Shown here: positions 1-12,639 of the stretch, piece after piece
Layout: every line of letters starts with the position of its first letter
Position numbering within the stretch: the stretch's first letter is position 1
From: Sambucus nigra
Taxonomy: Eukaryota > Streptophyta > Magnoliopsida > Dipsacales > Adoxaceae
Length of the DNA stretch: 64,000 nt
Direction: 5' to 3'
Assembly: GCA_949130495.1 (NCBI GenBank)
Contig: OX422220.1
Location: 121,457,810-121,521,809 of the forward strand
Made by a program: the position numbers and the translations under genes
The notes under the pieces: model-generated
Database searches by the model: none
The model's input: the letters and a program-made list of their open reading frames with translations, nothing else
What the model was told of the DNA's origin: nothing

Positions 1-1
1 T

Positions 2-540
2 GGACACACGGAAGTCACCAACCAAACTCTGCTAGACGGGATGAAGAGAAGGTTAAAAATAGCTAAAGGAAACTGGATAAACGAGCTACATAGTGTGTTG
101 TGGGCTTTTAAAACAACACCATAAAAATCAACAGGAAAAACTCTTTATATGCTGACCTTTGGGAGCAAGGACATGGTACAAGTAAAGATCGTCTTGCCGA
201 GCCATGGAGTGATAAATTTTGATTCTCCAAAAATTGATTTTGCAAGAAGATTGGACTTAGATTTATAGATAAAGTCAGGGAAGCAGCAACACTGAGGGTG
301 ACAACATATCAACATCGCATCGCTAAATTCTACAACAAAATAGTCAAGTCAACCACAATCAAAGAATGAGACTATGTCTTAAAGAAAGTCACACAAAAAG
401 CAAATAAGTTGGAAGCTAATTGGCACAAGCCATATCGCGTGGCTGAAGTAGTGAGAATTGGAACCTATCGTATTGAAACACTAGAGGGGTAGATGTTTAA
501 AACCCATGAAATTTAGAGCACCTAAAAAATATTATCATTA
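2..540 (+). pseudogene. Tat/Retand-type Ty3/gypsy integrase C-terminal part, decayed
   Basis: Frame 2 reads a typical Tat-lineage integrase tail: the GHTEVTNQTLL and GNWINELHSVLWAFKTTP segments, a stop at 122-124, then further integrase sequence to about 268. After a frameshift, the chromatin-facing C-terminal region continues (KVTQKANKLEANWHKPYRV) and ends near the usual EHLKKYY-like tail at about 525-540. In the family this region lies at the very 3' end of gag-pol and helps integrase join new copies to chromosomal DNA. At least four stops and one frameshift make it non-coding today. The upstream pol lies outside the window. What follows (a tandem array, then an antisense gene) is the usual Tat order. 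The lineage call rests on remembered motifs, not a search. Confidence 0.85.
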
Positions 541-639
541 ATTTCTACCAACATATCTCATCAAAGTTTTAAAAACAAGATTCATTATATGAAAGCATTA
601 TTATTTTCTTAAGTCTTGATCCAATTGTTATTTATTTCT

Positions 640-1055
640 ATAGATCAGGTCAGCTTCAGCCAACCTAATTGATATAAATGCACGTCTTTAACTGCATAAA
701 AATATTTTTTGGAGAGTATGTAATGATAAGATACAATCACATACCTTCCTTATATTTGGAACCACATGTATTTTGACTGTGCCAAATATATAGATCAGGT
801 CGGCTTGAGCTAACCCAATTGATATAATGGACACCTTTGACTGCACAAAAACATTTTTTGGAGAGGATGTATTGATAATATTCTATCACATACCTTCCTT
901 ATATTTGAACCACACATCTTTAATTGTGCCAAATATATAGATCAGGTCGACTTTAGCCAACCCAATTGATCCAACAAGTAGATTAGGTCGGCTTTAATCA
1001 ATCCAATTGATCCAACATTTGGATCAGGTTGGCTTCAACTAACCCACATGATCTA
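640..1055 (+). repeat. Tandem array downstream of Tat pol (two ~148-bp units plus short units)
   Basis: Two long units start at about 643 and 791. Each begins with TAGATCAGGTC and CCAATTGATAT, and contains a stretch reading TTTTTTGGAGAG and a CATACCTTCCTTATATTTG block. From about 940 the array collapses to 30-40-bp units that keep only the GATCAGGTCGGCTT...CCAATTGATC core. Tat-lineage elements are known to carry tandem repeats between pol and the 3' LTR. The position just after the integrase tail fits that. Confidence 0.85.
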
Positions 1056-1332
1056 GTATGAGTTATTTACTACACCTCATTATCATAACAACTATTAAAT
1101 CTATGTATAATAGAGCAAAGTAAATAATAATGGGCGAAATAATAGATATAGACAACATTCATAAAGATCACAACAAGAAAAGGTAAATATTGCCAACTTC
1201 ATATGGGCCATTGTATTGATAAATTAAACAAATACAATTATAAATGTTCACAAAAACTTCAAGCTGTTCATATTAAAAATGATAAAAATAAAGAGAAAAT
1301 GGGACAAGACTAAGGAGCAACTCTAATTTCTT
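1056..1332. other. Spacer between Tat tandem array and antisense gene
   Basis: AT-rich sequence without coding potential or repeats that I can recognise. It would hold the 3' untranslated part of the antisense gene that ends at about 1333. Confidence 0.5.
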
Positions 1333-1446
1333 TTATGGTGGTTTGATCAACAGTTTCATTGGGAGCAACCCTTGACTCGCCAGATTCATTTGCACCACCC
1401 ACCACCTGGACCACTTGCATATCATCTTCTGATGCAGACTCATTAG

Positions 1447-1508
1447 CTCTTCTTCTTCTTCTTCTTCTTCTTCTTCTTCTTCTTCTTCTTCTTCTTCTTC
1501 TTCTTCTA
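1447..1508 (+). repeat. (TTC)n microsatellite coding poly-Glu on the minus strand
   Basis: About 20 uninterrupted TTC triplets. On the minus strand they are GAA codons, forming the acidic end of the antisense Tat gene. Confidence 0.95.
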
Positions 1509-1970
1509 TAGCCTTATCCTTGTCATCATTTCCCTCCAAGGACATGACAGTTGCAGTAATAGCAGGATAGTGCTTGGACACCCTCTTCTTTAATTTGTCA
1601 TATCCCTTGAGGAATGCAATGGTGGTGTCAGTGATGTATTCCTCTGAGGCCTTAAAATCTTTTACCTCTTTCTCCTCTACTACAGAGGCAACCACCACAG
1701 TCTGAGCAAGCTTTACCTTTATAGTCTTAAGCTCTTCCTGGGCAGCTTTGAGACCTTCTTGGGTGGCTTTGATATTGATCTCCAACTTGCCGAGCTTTTT
1801 ATCCTGATGCACAATGAGATCATTTCACTCCTACAGTTTATTTTGAGATTTAGTCAGATCATCCATAAGATTTTTCATTTTGTTCTCGATCTTGACTTTG
1901 GTAGCCTTGAGGTCATCAACAACATTCTCTGTGGACTTTGCTTTTTCATTTTGTAGCACCCAGGTTACTC

Positions 1971-2052
1971 TGTAAAACAAAAGAATGAGTTTAATCAATG
2001 AAAATTATATCGGTTTAATAAGATTATAAAAAACAAGATGAGCTAACTTACT
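1971..2052 (-). other. Predicted intron of the antisense Tat gene
   Basis: On the minus strand the exon ends ...GCTTACACA before GTAAGTTAG, a near-consensus donor. An 80-bp AT-rich stretch ends in TTTTGTTTTACAG. Splicing joins two blocks of coding-like sequence that are otherwise separated by a stop. Confidence 0.7.
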
Positions 2053-3130
2053 GTGTAAGCCTTGTGGGCGGTGAAGTTCCTTGAAGTATTCACATATAGG
2101 CTTCGCATAAAATGAAAGTCAGGATAGTAGCCCACATTTAGAAAGACTACATGAGTGTTGGCCACATTTAGCATGATGGAGTCAGGACCTTCCATCAGAT
2201 CATCTTTATCAATTGGGGGATCCATATTGAAGGGCTCGACATGGCCATATGGAGACAAGGAGTTTGCTTTTTTGACCAACTGCCGAGTTGTTGTCCTAGA
2301 CACCTTGGGATCCTTGAGTAAAGGGTCCTCCAGATGGAATCTTTTTGGATGCTTGTTTGACTTTTGAAACTTTCCCCTTGCCTTTATCTATGGTGTTCTT
2401 TTTGGCTTCATCAATAGCAAACTGCGTAGCCTCAACATTGGACATGGGGGTGGGGGGCTGGGTTCTCATCGTTGTGCTATTTAGTGTGCGCTTCTTCCTT
2501 TGATTTTCAGCAGCTACTTTCGCAGCCAAGTCTTGCAGTTGGTTGGCCTTGATTTCTTTAGTGCATTCGCCAGAGCTATTTGCTGGAGCCATCAATGGTG
2601 AAAAAGGATTTAGGGATAGGAGTTGTAAAAATGATAGGAGCAACACATAATTTAGAAGATTGATAAAAAAATATGATATACAGACTAAATACAATGGTCA
2701 GCTATGATTACGATGATATAACACTTATAAAAAAATATAACCTTCGTCAATCTCCTACTCGGACTCACTGTCCTCACCAACGTGGCTGACCTCCACCTCA
2801 GTTGCTGTCCAAAGCAGTGAATTGTTTTAAGAATAGGATTTACATGCGCGGGGCTCTATGGCAATCAATGTGTTATTTTGTAATATGCCTATATTATCTG
2901 AGTATAATGGCAACTCATAATGTCAGTAAAGTTTATAAAATTTGGTTCAGTAAAGTTTGAAATGTCATAATAAAAAAATAATAATTGTAAATCTAAACTA
3001 GATGCTTCCAAGACACAAATCCACCACCATGCCGTAAGGGTACCATGGGATGACCAATGGTATTCATATTTGCACTATTGGCGACACGGGAACAAGTTTA
3101 TCGCCATGCCATCGGCATGGGTACACCCTA

Positions 3131-3170
<40 letters not shown>
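3131..3170 (+). repeat. (GT)n(AT)n compound microsatellite
   Basis: About ten GT units followed directly by about nine AT units. Confidence 0.95.
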
Positions 3171-3537
3171 CATACAATCCTACACCAAAATCTATAATAT
3201 AACTCACCCAATGGATTAGGTTGTCATGTCCCACCTCACGAAACGAAAACCGATTGAGCATGCATATTGACCTCCACATAAGTCCTGCGTCGTCATCCAA
3301 GCATGAGGTACATGATCACAACCACTTAAATCCACAATCCTGATCGATAGATTCACCACGAGTGACAAGTATATTCACGTAAACTAACAATTTATATATG
3401 CACACAGACACACACATAAGATAATGCGTACTCCCAAGCATATCCAAATCATCCCAATTCTCGAAAGTCAAACTATACAATAGATTCTTAGGTTTATCAT
3501 CACTCAAAACCATCATTATACCTAACTGTACATCATA

Positions 3538-3538
<1 letters not shown>

Positions 3539-3622
<84 letters not shown>
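3539..3622 (+). repeat. (AT)n microsatellite, about 41 units
   Basis: Almost uninterrupted AT dinucleotides from 3541 to 3622, the longest such tract in the window. Confidence 0.97.
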
Positions 3623-3624
<2 letters not shown>

Positions 3625-4724
3625 TAAATGTGATAACGCGTGCTCTCAAACATACCCAAACTGTCCAAATCCCCTACACCGAATTATTCTAACCATAATA
3701 AGATTTATTCACTTGAAACCTATATTCAAAATCTCTTCTTTACATTCTTTAGTATAATTATCATCTTAAGCTGTAACACCCATCCCCATAATTTTGACCA
3801 TATCTGTGTAACTTGGTGACTTTTTGTGACCCAATTGGGCTTTAGACTTTGTAAGATGGATTATAGGTCAAATTTGGGTAATATCATGGCTGTGGTGCAA
3901 TTAATAGGATTAAAATGGCCTTACATTTGATTTGAAGAAAAGTCAGGGTCGTTTGAATAAAACCCTTGGTCATTCAAATGATTTGAAATCTTGTTAAAAT
4001 GATGCTTCAAATGGCCTTCCAATGAAAATTACCTCTTCGTAATTAGAGCCTCATTAGATTCTCGTTAGAACCTTGTTCGAACGAGAATAACTGTCGTTTG
4101 AACGAGATTCAAATCTTGTTTGAACGAGAAAATATTGTCAAGATCTGGGCCATTAGATTTGACATGTGTCACACTCCCACACAGTAGATCAACTCGGGTT
4201 TAAGCCTTGGGGAATTTATGAAATTTAACCCCTAAGGGTTTTGGAGGTATTTAAGTTATGATTTGGCTCATTTAAGGCATTTCTCTATCTAGGTCTTGGA
4301 TCCTCACCACCACCTAACCACCTTCCACCACTCAAGCACCAACACTCATTATCCCTAAACCACCATATTTTGACCCCTTTTCCATCATATCTAAACCTAT
4401 AAAACCCATATACACCAATTCTTAGGCAAGATATAAATTTGTGGGGATGTTGTTAGTGATTTTTGGAGAAGAAAGCAAGAAGAAATTATGGAGTTTAAAA
4501 GGGGTTTCCATGGATATTTCTAGGAACAAGCTTAGTGGAGCCTAGGAAACCTCTTTAAGTCCACCTTAGGATGTGGGAGGTTTCCATTTTCTTCTACATT
4601 TCGTCCTCCATTGTTGAAGCTTCATTTGGGGTGAAAAAATCTATACTCTCGTTAAGTTTAAGATTTACTCTATTTTGAAATTTATGAGTTAAATGTGTTG
4701 GGGTTCATAAGAGTAGAATCTTTG

Positions 4725-7585
4725 TGTGACACCCTTCCTATTCTAATAACGGGTGGCCAATCCACGATTAAAATAAAAACAGGAATCTCAGTATGGTTCA
4801 TTCTTAGCATAACTATCCAAACCAATTAACTAGTAATAACTTATTAAGCTTGGTGTCAAATTTTAAAAACTTACTAACTTGCTCTATCAAACCATTCAAC
4901 CATATGAGATAAACATTAATAACAATAGAATATAATGAATCCTGATATCATAATTAAATAAATAACCATATAACTCTCAGTAAATCCCAAATACAATTAT
5001 CCAACTGATAAATGAAATAATATGACAATGTTTGATAATAAAAGTTGCCCAAATGTGCACAAAATGACCAAAGGAATTACTTGAATAATTATCCTAACTA
5101 GATAGAATAGAAAGAGGCATCTAAGTAAATCCTGCAAGCATCCACAAGTGCTGCAACATCGTCTGATAGGAAGGACAAGATAACCCTAGTGTCCCTGTGG
5201 CTGAGCACCTAAAGGGTTTTAAAAATATTTTTGATACGGATCAGCGGCCAAAACATTTAAAAACTTTTGCAAGTATTTAAATGCATTAATAAATATGCAG
5301 TAAGAATTATTCATGTTCTATGGTGTCGCACTCATATGAGAATGTCCTTGCCCTTCATCTATAGTGCATACCTAACGCATGCATTTTAATTACCTAGTTA
5401 TGCTACCCTTCCTAACTAGTCTATCCATCCTTAACATACTCTAATATGCTAGACCTCTATTCCAAATGTACTACTCATATTTTACTTTACTTTGCTTATC
5501 ACCTAGCTATCATGCAAGCTATAACATAATATTTCTCAATTATACTTATACCATTATATAATCAACGTAACTGTACACTAGTTATAATTTAATGTTCACA
5601 CATTCATTTGGGTACACGTATACATATAAGCTATTTTATACGCATATATACATAGCATCTTCAAGCTATCCTCCCGGATGCATTCCCTAGTATGCTATCA
5701 GGCTCTAGGTACGCCACGTAACACTCCTGGGCCACAGGGTTAGAATCTCACCACCGATCCTCAATCATAAACACATACTGGAGGCGGTCATAAACATACA
5801 TACGTGGGTCATAACTATATCACATTACCCCAAACGAACTTAAAAATCACCTACAATGGTCATACAATAGTCCTATGACCTGAAAATTGACCCAACACCT
5901 GTTGGTCAACACCAGGGTAGACCGCCACTACATACAACCTCCAACAATATCTTAAGTAGAGTAGGTATGTTCCTATAAAAATGAATTATACATAAACATA
6001 TATATACTATTTCACTCGGTATGTATATATATATAGGCTAACATTCCTAATGTCTCGCGTAGCACTAGCCCACCAATCCCGAAGATAATCTCGATTTCCC
6101 AATTTTTATAAAGTTCATTTACTTATGCTTAATTCTCTAACTTCATGTTTCTGTCCAACATGCTATTCTACATAAGCACTTAGCTTAATCCTTCCCAAAA
6201 TACTAACCCAATTTCATAATTATTATCCGATTACTTTCACCTTAGTACCCTTGTAATTTCTTACCCTGAATTCATCCCCAATTAACCTAAGGTACTTCAT
6301 AACCTTCCCTCAATATTTGTAGAAGTAAAATCCTGTATCTCGGCCCATAATCCATGTCGAGTCCTAAGCGGTCTATGAAAAACTATAAAAAGTAAGGGAG
6401 ATCAGCACAACAAACCGAATCAATATGCTGACTGGACCGAACCGGTTCGGTGATCGAATCAATTTGCTCCCCCTCCCAGCGAACCAATTCAATTTGCTAG
6501 GCTACCATGTCAAACTTTGGACAAGATTTTCCCCTTACCTTCAACTTTAGGAGTTCTAAACTTCATGTAAACCCCAAATATGATTACTAAGCCAATCCTA
6601 AGCATAAATTAACAGGCTTCTATGTGGGATTCATCCCGAATAACATCTAATTCGTGAGATCACCAACTTATATCAAGATGTATGCATAGTTTAAATACCT
6701 AATTTAAGATCCAATATTTTATCTCTTAAATCAATCAAGAACTCATCTTTTTCATTACAATCATATCAGACCTATTATATTATCATTATAATATTCCTCT
6801 TCGATGATTTCTTTAATCAAAATCCCATTTTACATGGTTCTCCCAACCCCAAAATTGTGTTCTTCCTACACCAATTTTTACATGAATATTTGAAACTATA
6901 AATAATATTAAAGAAAGTTAAATTCTTGCCCCGAGATTGATGAATTATGAGATTCTCTCCTTGAGTTCCTCTCACGGCAATGATCTTGAACCCAAATGAG
7001 CTTGATCAAGAAACCAAATCCCTTTTTCTTCGTTTTTCTCCCTTTTTTTTCTTCTCTCTTCTTTCTTCCTTCAAAACCCTAACCTTGTGAATGATTGGAT
7101 AGATGGTACTTCTATCCACCTTACTTTAATATAAACCTAAACACTTTGACTCATGAAATTAAGTCAGCTCTTATATGTAAAATAATTCGAATGCCCTTTT
7201 TGGACACCAGTTTGGCCAAAAATGTCCCCGAAACCCAATTATAATCCTCAAGTACTATTTCTGACTATTACAAGCCATTACAGACCATTGGTGAACTCAA
7301 AATCACTATCCGATTTATCTATCATTAATTTTCATATCATGCCCGATGCGACTCTATTCGCGCGTCGCGAATGAAATATCGTTAAATCCGTTGTTTTTAC
7401 TCACTTATGACTTAACATAATTTAACATATTTTCATCTCCTTATCACACAAGTATATATAATTAAATATAAATATTAATCCATTTATTCTCTAATAAATT
7501 TTATTTAAGTCACTTTATTTTTTAATTAAATTAAATTATGTGCACATGTGTAATTTAAAATGCTTTAAAAATACGAGATATTACA
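4725..7585 (-). mobile_element. Solo LTR (Tekay/Del-type chromovirus), minus orientation
   Basis: On the minus strand the LTR starts TGTAATATCTCGTATTTTT (right end, 7585) and ends GGGTGTCACA (left end, 4725). It carries the GCTAAGAATGAACCATACTG block near its 3' end, shared with the LTRs at 7944 and 44307. Flanking 5-mers are CTTTG (4720-4724) and CTTAG (7586-7590), a target duplication with one mismatch. No internal region or second LTR is present, so it is a solo LTR. It contains the 16-bp palindrome ACCGAACCGGTTCGGT at 6436-6451 and related CGAATCAATTTGC repeats. Confidence 0.85.
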
Positions 7586-7943
7586 CTTAGCATGTTTAGG
7601 TACCCATTACTCATGATTTCATAATAGCTTTAAGTATTCAAGAAATGGGTTTTCAAATGGTTTGAGAAAGGATTATGAATTTCAAGGAAACCTCGTGTTT
7701 AAAATTTTTATGAAATAAAATGTTTTAAAGAAGTATTTGCTTTGATAAGCTATTTTCAGTATAAATCTTGAAGTTTTATGAAAAAATAAAGATGTATGAA
7801 AACTAGATATTTAAGCACCTTTTTGAAGAACAAATGTCTTCTTAGTCTTTAAAACCTAATATTTACAAGTGTTATGATATTTTATATGATAATCATGTGT
7901 ACAACTTTTTTTTTTGGATTTTTAGACTTAAAATCCATCTTCT
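7586..7943 (+). other. Middle piece of the split host LTR
   Basis: 358 bp of AT-rich LTR sequence between the two solo LTRs, without coding potential. It continues the sequence that breaks off at 4724 and resumes at 10968. Confidence 0.55.
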
Positions 7944-9538
7944 TGTAATACCCCGTATTTTTAATGACTTTTAAAATGGGATTACTTAGAATTAATTATG
8001 GGATAATTGAAAATTAATTCGGATTTAAATATTACTCGAGCATAAAGTCATATGTGATTTATGTTGAATATTACTTAAAGATTAAAAGTAATATATGATT
8101 ATGACTTTATAAAATTGCCGCAAGTTATGAATACGACAATTATAGTAAATAAGTCGGGATGAGCGTGTGAGTCGTGTCGGGACTATATTTAAATAGAATT
8201 AAAAGTAATTTATTTTTATGTCATCTGAATGGAAGTTTTGAATGCACCAAAGTGTCCGGAAGGGTTTAGATAGTGAAAAAAGTCTACCTGGGGGATTAAT
8301 TTGGGTCTCGGGTCAATTTGGAACCAAACTGACACCCCAAAGGGGTATCTAATCATTTGCCAAATTAGGTGAATAGTACCCACGAATTTGTAGTGGTCTT
8401 ATATAAGTGTAGAGCTTGTAGAATTGAGGTTGATTCACCAAAATCAAAGAAAAAGGGGTTATAGGAGAGTAAGAGACTTTTCTAGGAGACCAAGAGACAA
8501 TAGTCACCTTATACCACCACCACCATCGGAGGTTGATCGGAAAAAAAGGAGGAACGTCCCTAGAATCATCTTCCCCAACGGTTCAAACCTTCGAATTTGA
8601 GGCAAGTGGTTAATTATTGCAAATTATAGCATGTATATTGTCCATGTTAGACTAGTAATGAAATTTAGAAAAGTTACACGAATCAAAGATGAATTTTGAT
8701 GATCTTAATTGAATCCTTGAAATGAAAGCTAACTAGGATTGATCTCTTTTTGAATATAGAATCTACTCCACGAAATTTGGGAATAATTGGTGAAGAAATT
8801 TTGGATTTATGATAGTTCTTGTATAAGGATGATGAATTAAGAGTTTTCTGAATTTTTGTGGAATTAACTTCATTGAATTGAAACTCCTTGATGATTTTGT
8901 TTTGTTTATATGTTAGAAATCATTCACATACCTTGATATATCATTTGGGATAATTTATGGGGAGTTTGGGATCATTTGGTGATGGTTTTGGGAAAGAAAA
9001 CAATTGAAACCCATATCCATTAAAATGCAAAATTTTGCAAACTTGCAGGGGAGAATCTATTCGGACCCTGCTGAATCGATTCGGTGGCTGGGGCGAATCA
9101 ATTCGGATGCCCAGATTTGGCAAACTTTTCCCTTTTGATTATTATTTTTATGGGATTATTTGAGATTTTATTATGGTATTAAATTCTTAAAATAATGGAA
9201 GTATAGGGGTATACCAGTAGGACATGTTAATGTATGGGCTTAGTCCTATGAGATGGAATAAAGGGTTAAATTGAATTAGGGATTATCGAGGAATAAAACT
9301 AATTTGAAGATAAATTTAATTCACAAAAATTCCGGGATTATAATGACATGGACTAGTAGGGTGTAGGTGCTTACCTACTGAATTTACATGAGGAATAAAC
9401 GATACCCTTTGAGTGATGAGAAAATCTCGAGAATATACTTTAAGAAGTAAAGTCATAATTGATAAATTCATAGGATATTCCAGATATAAATATACTACAT
9501 ATGGGACTTATCATATGGGTTGTGCATATGCCTTGTTG

Positions 9539-9539
9539 T

Positions 9540-9587
<48 letters not shown>
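9539..9587 (+). repeat. (AT)n microsatellite in solo LTR
   Basis: About 22 AT units at a point where the related paired LTRs at 44307 and 51536 have only short AT runs. Confidence 0.95.
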
Positions 9588-9588
<1 letters not shown>

Positions 9589-9965
9589 TGGTGTGAATAC
9601 CTATATTATGATTTATGTTTTGTATGACATACCTACGCTGCTTGCTATCGAGGTAGAGGTTTTGCGTTTTGGACGATCTTATCCTGATGAGCCCATTGGG
9701 GAGATTTTAGATTCACACCCTAAGCACAAGACCTTGAACACGTGCTATCAGTGGGAATGATAGTTTTGACGGTTGAATGGGAACTTATGTATGTGTATGA
9801 CCCATTTGAGTAGGGAGTATGCTCGCCTCCAATATATGTGTTATGAGATTTATGGTTCGATAGAGACGTCGAACCAACAGTCCGTTATACAGTGAGAGAT
9901 GTACCATGGCATGATAGCAGAGTATGCATGCACCGCAGCTGTGTCTGGGAGGTGCCATATTAGTA

Positions 9966-9976
9966 TATATAATAAT

Positions 9977-10027
<51 letters not shown>
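9966..10027 (+). repeat. (AT)n microsatellite in solo LTR
   Basis: About 25 AT units just after the GGGAGGTGCCATATTAGTAT block. The related LTR at 44307 has only short TATATATA at the matching place. Confidence 0.95.
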
Positions 10028-10029
<2 letters not shown>

Positions 10030-12639
10030 TTTGATATAATCTACTGTGTGAAATTAGTAGATGTAAAAGAATAATGAAATCTGAATTGAATTAAGTAAGT
10101 GAATACTTAGTCCTACAGCTTTGAAAAGTCTAGTTCATATTAAAGAGAAATGAACATGTATAATTATCATACGTATTGCGTGGGAAATACGGGAAATTGA
10201 TATAAGTTAGAATCATAGTGACTCTTATTTCGAACTAGTAATTGGGAACCTTAACTAGAAGGATTATGAGGTATGTTGGGTGTGCGCTCTAGATGAGAGG
10301 TGAGATTCTTAAGTGAGAGCCTAAGAAGCTAAAATGTACATAGTAATTGCTTAATTTCACTTGTTAAGTACTTACTATTTAAAAAAAATTATTTTACAAT
10401 CTGGCTCTGACCCATTTTCTTGCATATTCTCTTCTCTCTTGTATCTTTTATATTAGGTGTCCAACCACAGGGGCACCCAACGTAGAGTGTTAGATATTTG
10501 ACGTACTATAGTTTCTAGGGGAGATGCAGGCTAGGTTTAGACGATTCCATTCTATCGATTCAGATGTCTGCAGTATCTATTTCATTTAGGGCATGTCGCC
10601 TAGGATTCTAGTTATTCCATTTATTGTAATTACTTATGTCGGTATTATTATAATAGGCTTATCTGGATGATGGTATTGAGACATTTAAACTGGAGAGTTT
10701 ATTCCAGTTACATTTAGTTCAGTTGTGATGTCACTTAACTATTATACATTATTGTGGAATGGATTACATGATCAATTGTTTACATTGTTAAAATGGATTT
10801 CATTAAATTTAAAAATTGAAAAGTTTTGAGACTAGCTTAATTGATTATTAGGTGAAGTAATAAGGAAGTTATTTTTTGACAGTGATGCTAAGAATGAACC
10901 AACTAGATATTCTGAATTAATTTAATAAAGGAGTGATCACCCAGTATTTAATTGAGCGGGTGTCACACTTCTCATGTGTATAAACGTGTACTAAGTTAAT
11001 AGTGAGCATATGAGCATGTATAAAAAGGATTAAAATGGGTTTTAACATGAAATAAAGAAAATAGAAATTTCATCTCTTAAAGTGTGTTAATAAATGTTAA
11101 AAATGTGATAACTGTATGGTTCCAAGACTATATTTGTTGATAAAGAAAAAATAGTATTTTTCTTGTAAAGTATTCTTCAAAATACCAAATGATTTCTTTG
11201 ATAAAGAAAATAATGAAATAAAGAGACTTCCAACTTGAGAAGTGTGTTACTCTAAAGTGATAAATAAGTGTTAATGAGTTGAAAGCATTTAAGAATTTAG
11301 TGTGAGTAACTTAACAATGTTTTTGGAGACATGGCACTTGTGAAAATGGAAGTTTGGAAACAAATTGATAAAATAATAATTTTACGTAAAGTGTAACCTT
11401 TTTGGAAATAAAAATGTTGAAAAAGTGTTACACTAAATGAGAGTGATTTTCGGAATGAAATCAACCTACATTTGCAAAGGACATGAAATATTGATTTTCT
11501 AAAGTGTAACATAAATGTGGGGTGTAGTCCCTTGGTTTTCGGCATTTGGGTGGTAAAAATGGAATAATGCAGACACAAAAAAAGTGTTAAAACACATGAT
11601 AAAAGGATTTGGATATGACTGGGAATAATTAAGAAGGGCCCAAAGCCCTAGGGGTGAAAGTCCTAAAATCACTAGCTAGAGCATATGGTGGCGTAGTCGG
11701 TGGTGTGGAGCCTGTTAAAATACTCATCTATTTGGTGAATTCCCAGAAAAAGATAATGAGTTAAAGTGAAACATGATAAATAAATTGGTTGTACTAAAAA
11801 ATGAGAAAAGACAACCTTTGTGAAATGAAATTGATAAATGTTCCTATTTGAAAAGGGTAATTTGGACAAGAATTATATAAATGACTAAGTCAAAGTAAAG
11901 CGTGAGTTAATGACACAAGTGAAGTGGTTGATGGGTAACCATGTAACAAAAGGTGGTTTTAACCCATAATTAACACAAGTGTGTGTTATGAATGGTTTTC
12001 AAGAAATAAAATAGTACTTTCTAACACTGAATGTGCATGTGTTGTATGGTGGTTTTAAGGAAAATACTAAAGTGGATTTGGTATGAGTATAATGAATTTT
12101 TTTGGTAAATGAAGTATTTTACATAAACAAACCCTATTTTGTTTAAGCATTTAACCGGGTGCATTAAATCGAAAAATAAATGTTAAGTTATGTAAAAAGG
12201 TTTTTTTATAAGATTAATGTAATTTAATCAAATCAAGTAACGTTTTGAAATAAACGGATCGATGCATATGTATAGATATATGGAATTTGCATGTGCACGT
12301 ACGTGTTATGTAATACATTATCTTTTTTGCCACCCGATTTTATGTTGCATTATTATGTTTTCCACTGGGCATTCAGCTCACTCCCTTTTCTTTATTGCGA
12401 CATGTTGCACGCGATTCCGTAATTTAAGAGCGTTATAAAGGTAAATATTATTTTTAATTTACGTTAGTTGCTCTGCATGCTTTGATTCTGGGAACACTTC
12501 CCACGGATTTTGATTCAGCGTAAATATTTTATATTTATCCCCTTAATTTCGGCACTTTAACGGTCCCATGCTTTGTAATTAGAATGGATTTATCTCATAT
12601 TTATGCTACTAACCCTTTTTGATAAGTATATCTTGTTGT

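Larger units (their letters stand above)
1333..2830 (-). pseudogene. Spliced antisense gene of a Tat-type element (coiled-coil half), frameshifted
   Basis: On the minus strand the gene runs from an acidic segment (about 2830-2750; reads EVEVSHVGEDSESE) with a GT donor near 2742, through a basic Lys-rich part (from MAPANSSGEC, start 2592), to a block ending AHKAYT at about 2053. A canonical intron follows: donor GTAAGT at about 2052 and a pyrimidine-rich acceptor TTTTACAG at about 1971. The last exon is a long coiled coil, then SEEYITDTTIAFLKGYDKL, then a run of about 21 Glu. A +1 frameshift lies near 2300 and in-frame stops near 1835. The tail resembles the C-terminal half of the PF04195-type 'gypsy type transposon' proteins, and the gene at 37659 looks like the N-terminal half of the same class. 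Antisense ORFs at this place are known in Tat elements such as Grande. Function is unknown. Class assignment is inference. Confidence 0.65.
2831..3771. other. AT-rich spacer with microsatellites, no gene
   Basis: No protein similarity seen on either strand. The stretch contains two AT tracts, listed separately. Segments at about 3421-3460 and 3630-3670 resemble each other (GATAATGCGTACTCCCAAGC versus GATAACGCGTGCTCTCAAAC) on either side of the long AT tract, suggesting an old local duplication. The 3' LTR of the first Tat element should lie somewhere here, but I cannot find its ends. Confidence 0.5.
7944..10967 (+). mobile_element. Solo LTR (Tekay/Del-type chromovirus), plus orientation, perfect TSD
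   Basis: Starts TGTAATACCCCGTATTTTTA and ends GCGGGTGTCACA. It is flanked by a perfect 5-bp target duplication CTTCT (7939-7943 and 10968-10972). The layout matches the paired LTRs at 44307 and 51536: the AAAGTGTCCGGAAGGGT block, a palindrome cassette, the GGTGAGATTCT block, the GGCTCTGACCC block, then GCTAAGAATGAACCAACT near the end. Length is 3024 bp. It holds two (AT)n tracts and a cassette of GAATCGATTCGG-like palindromes at about 9056-9110. Confidence 0.92.
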
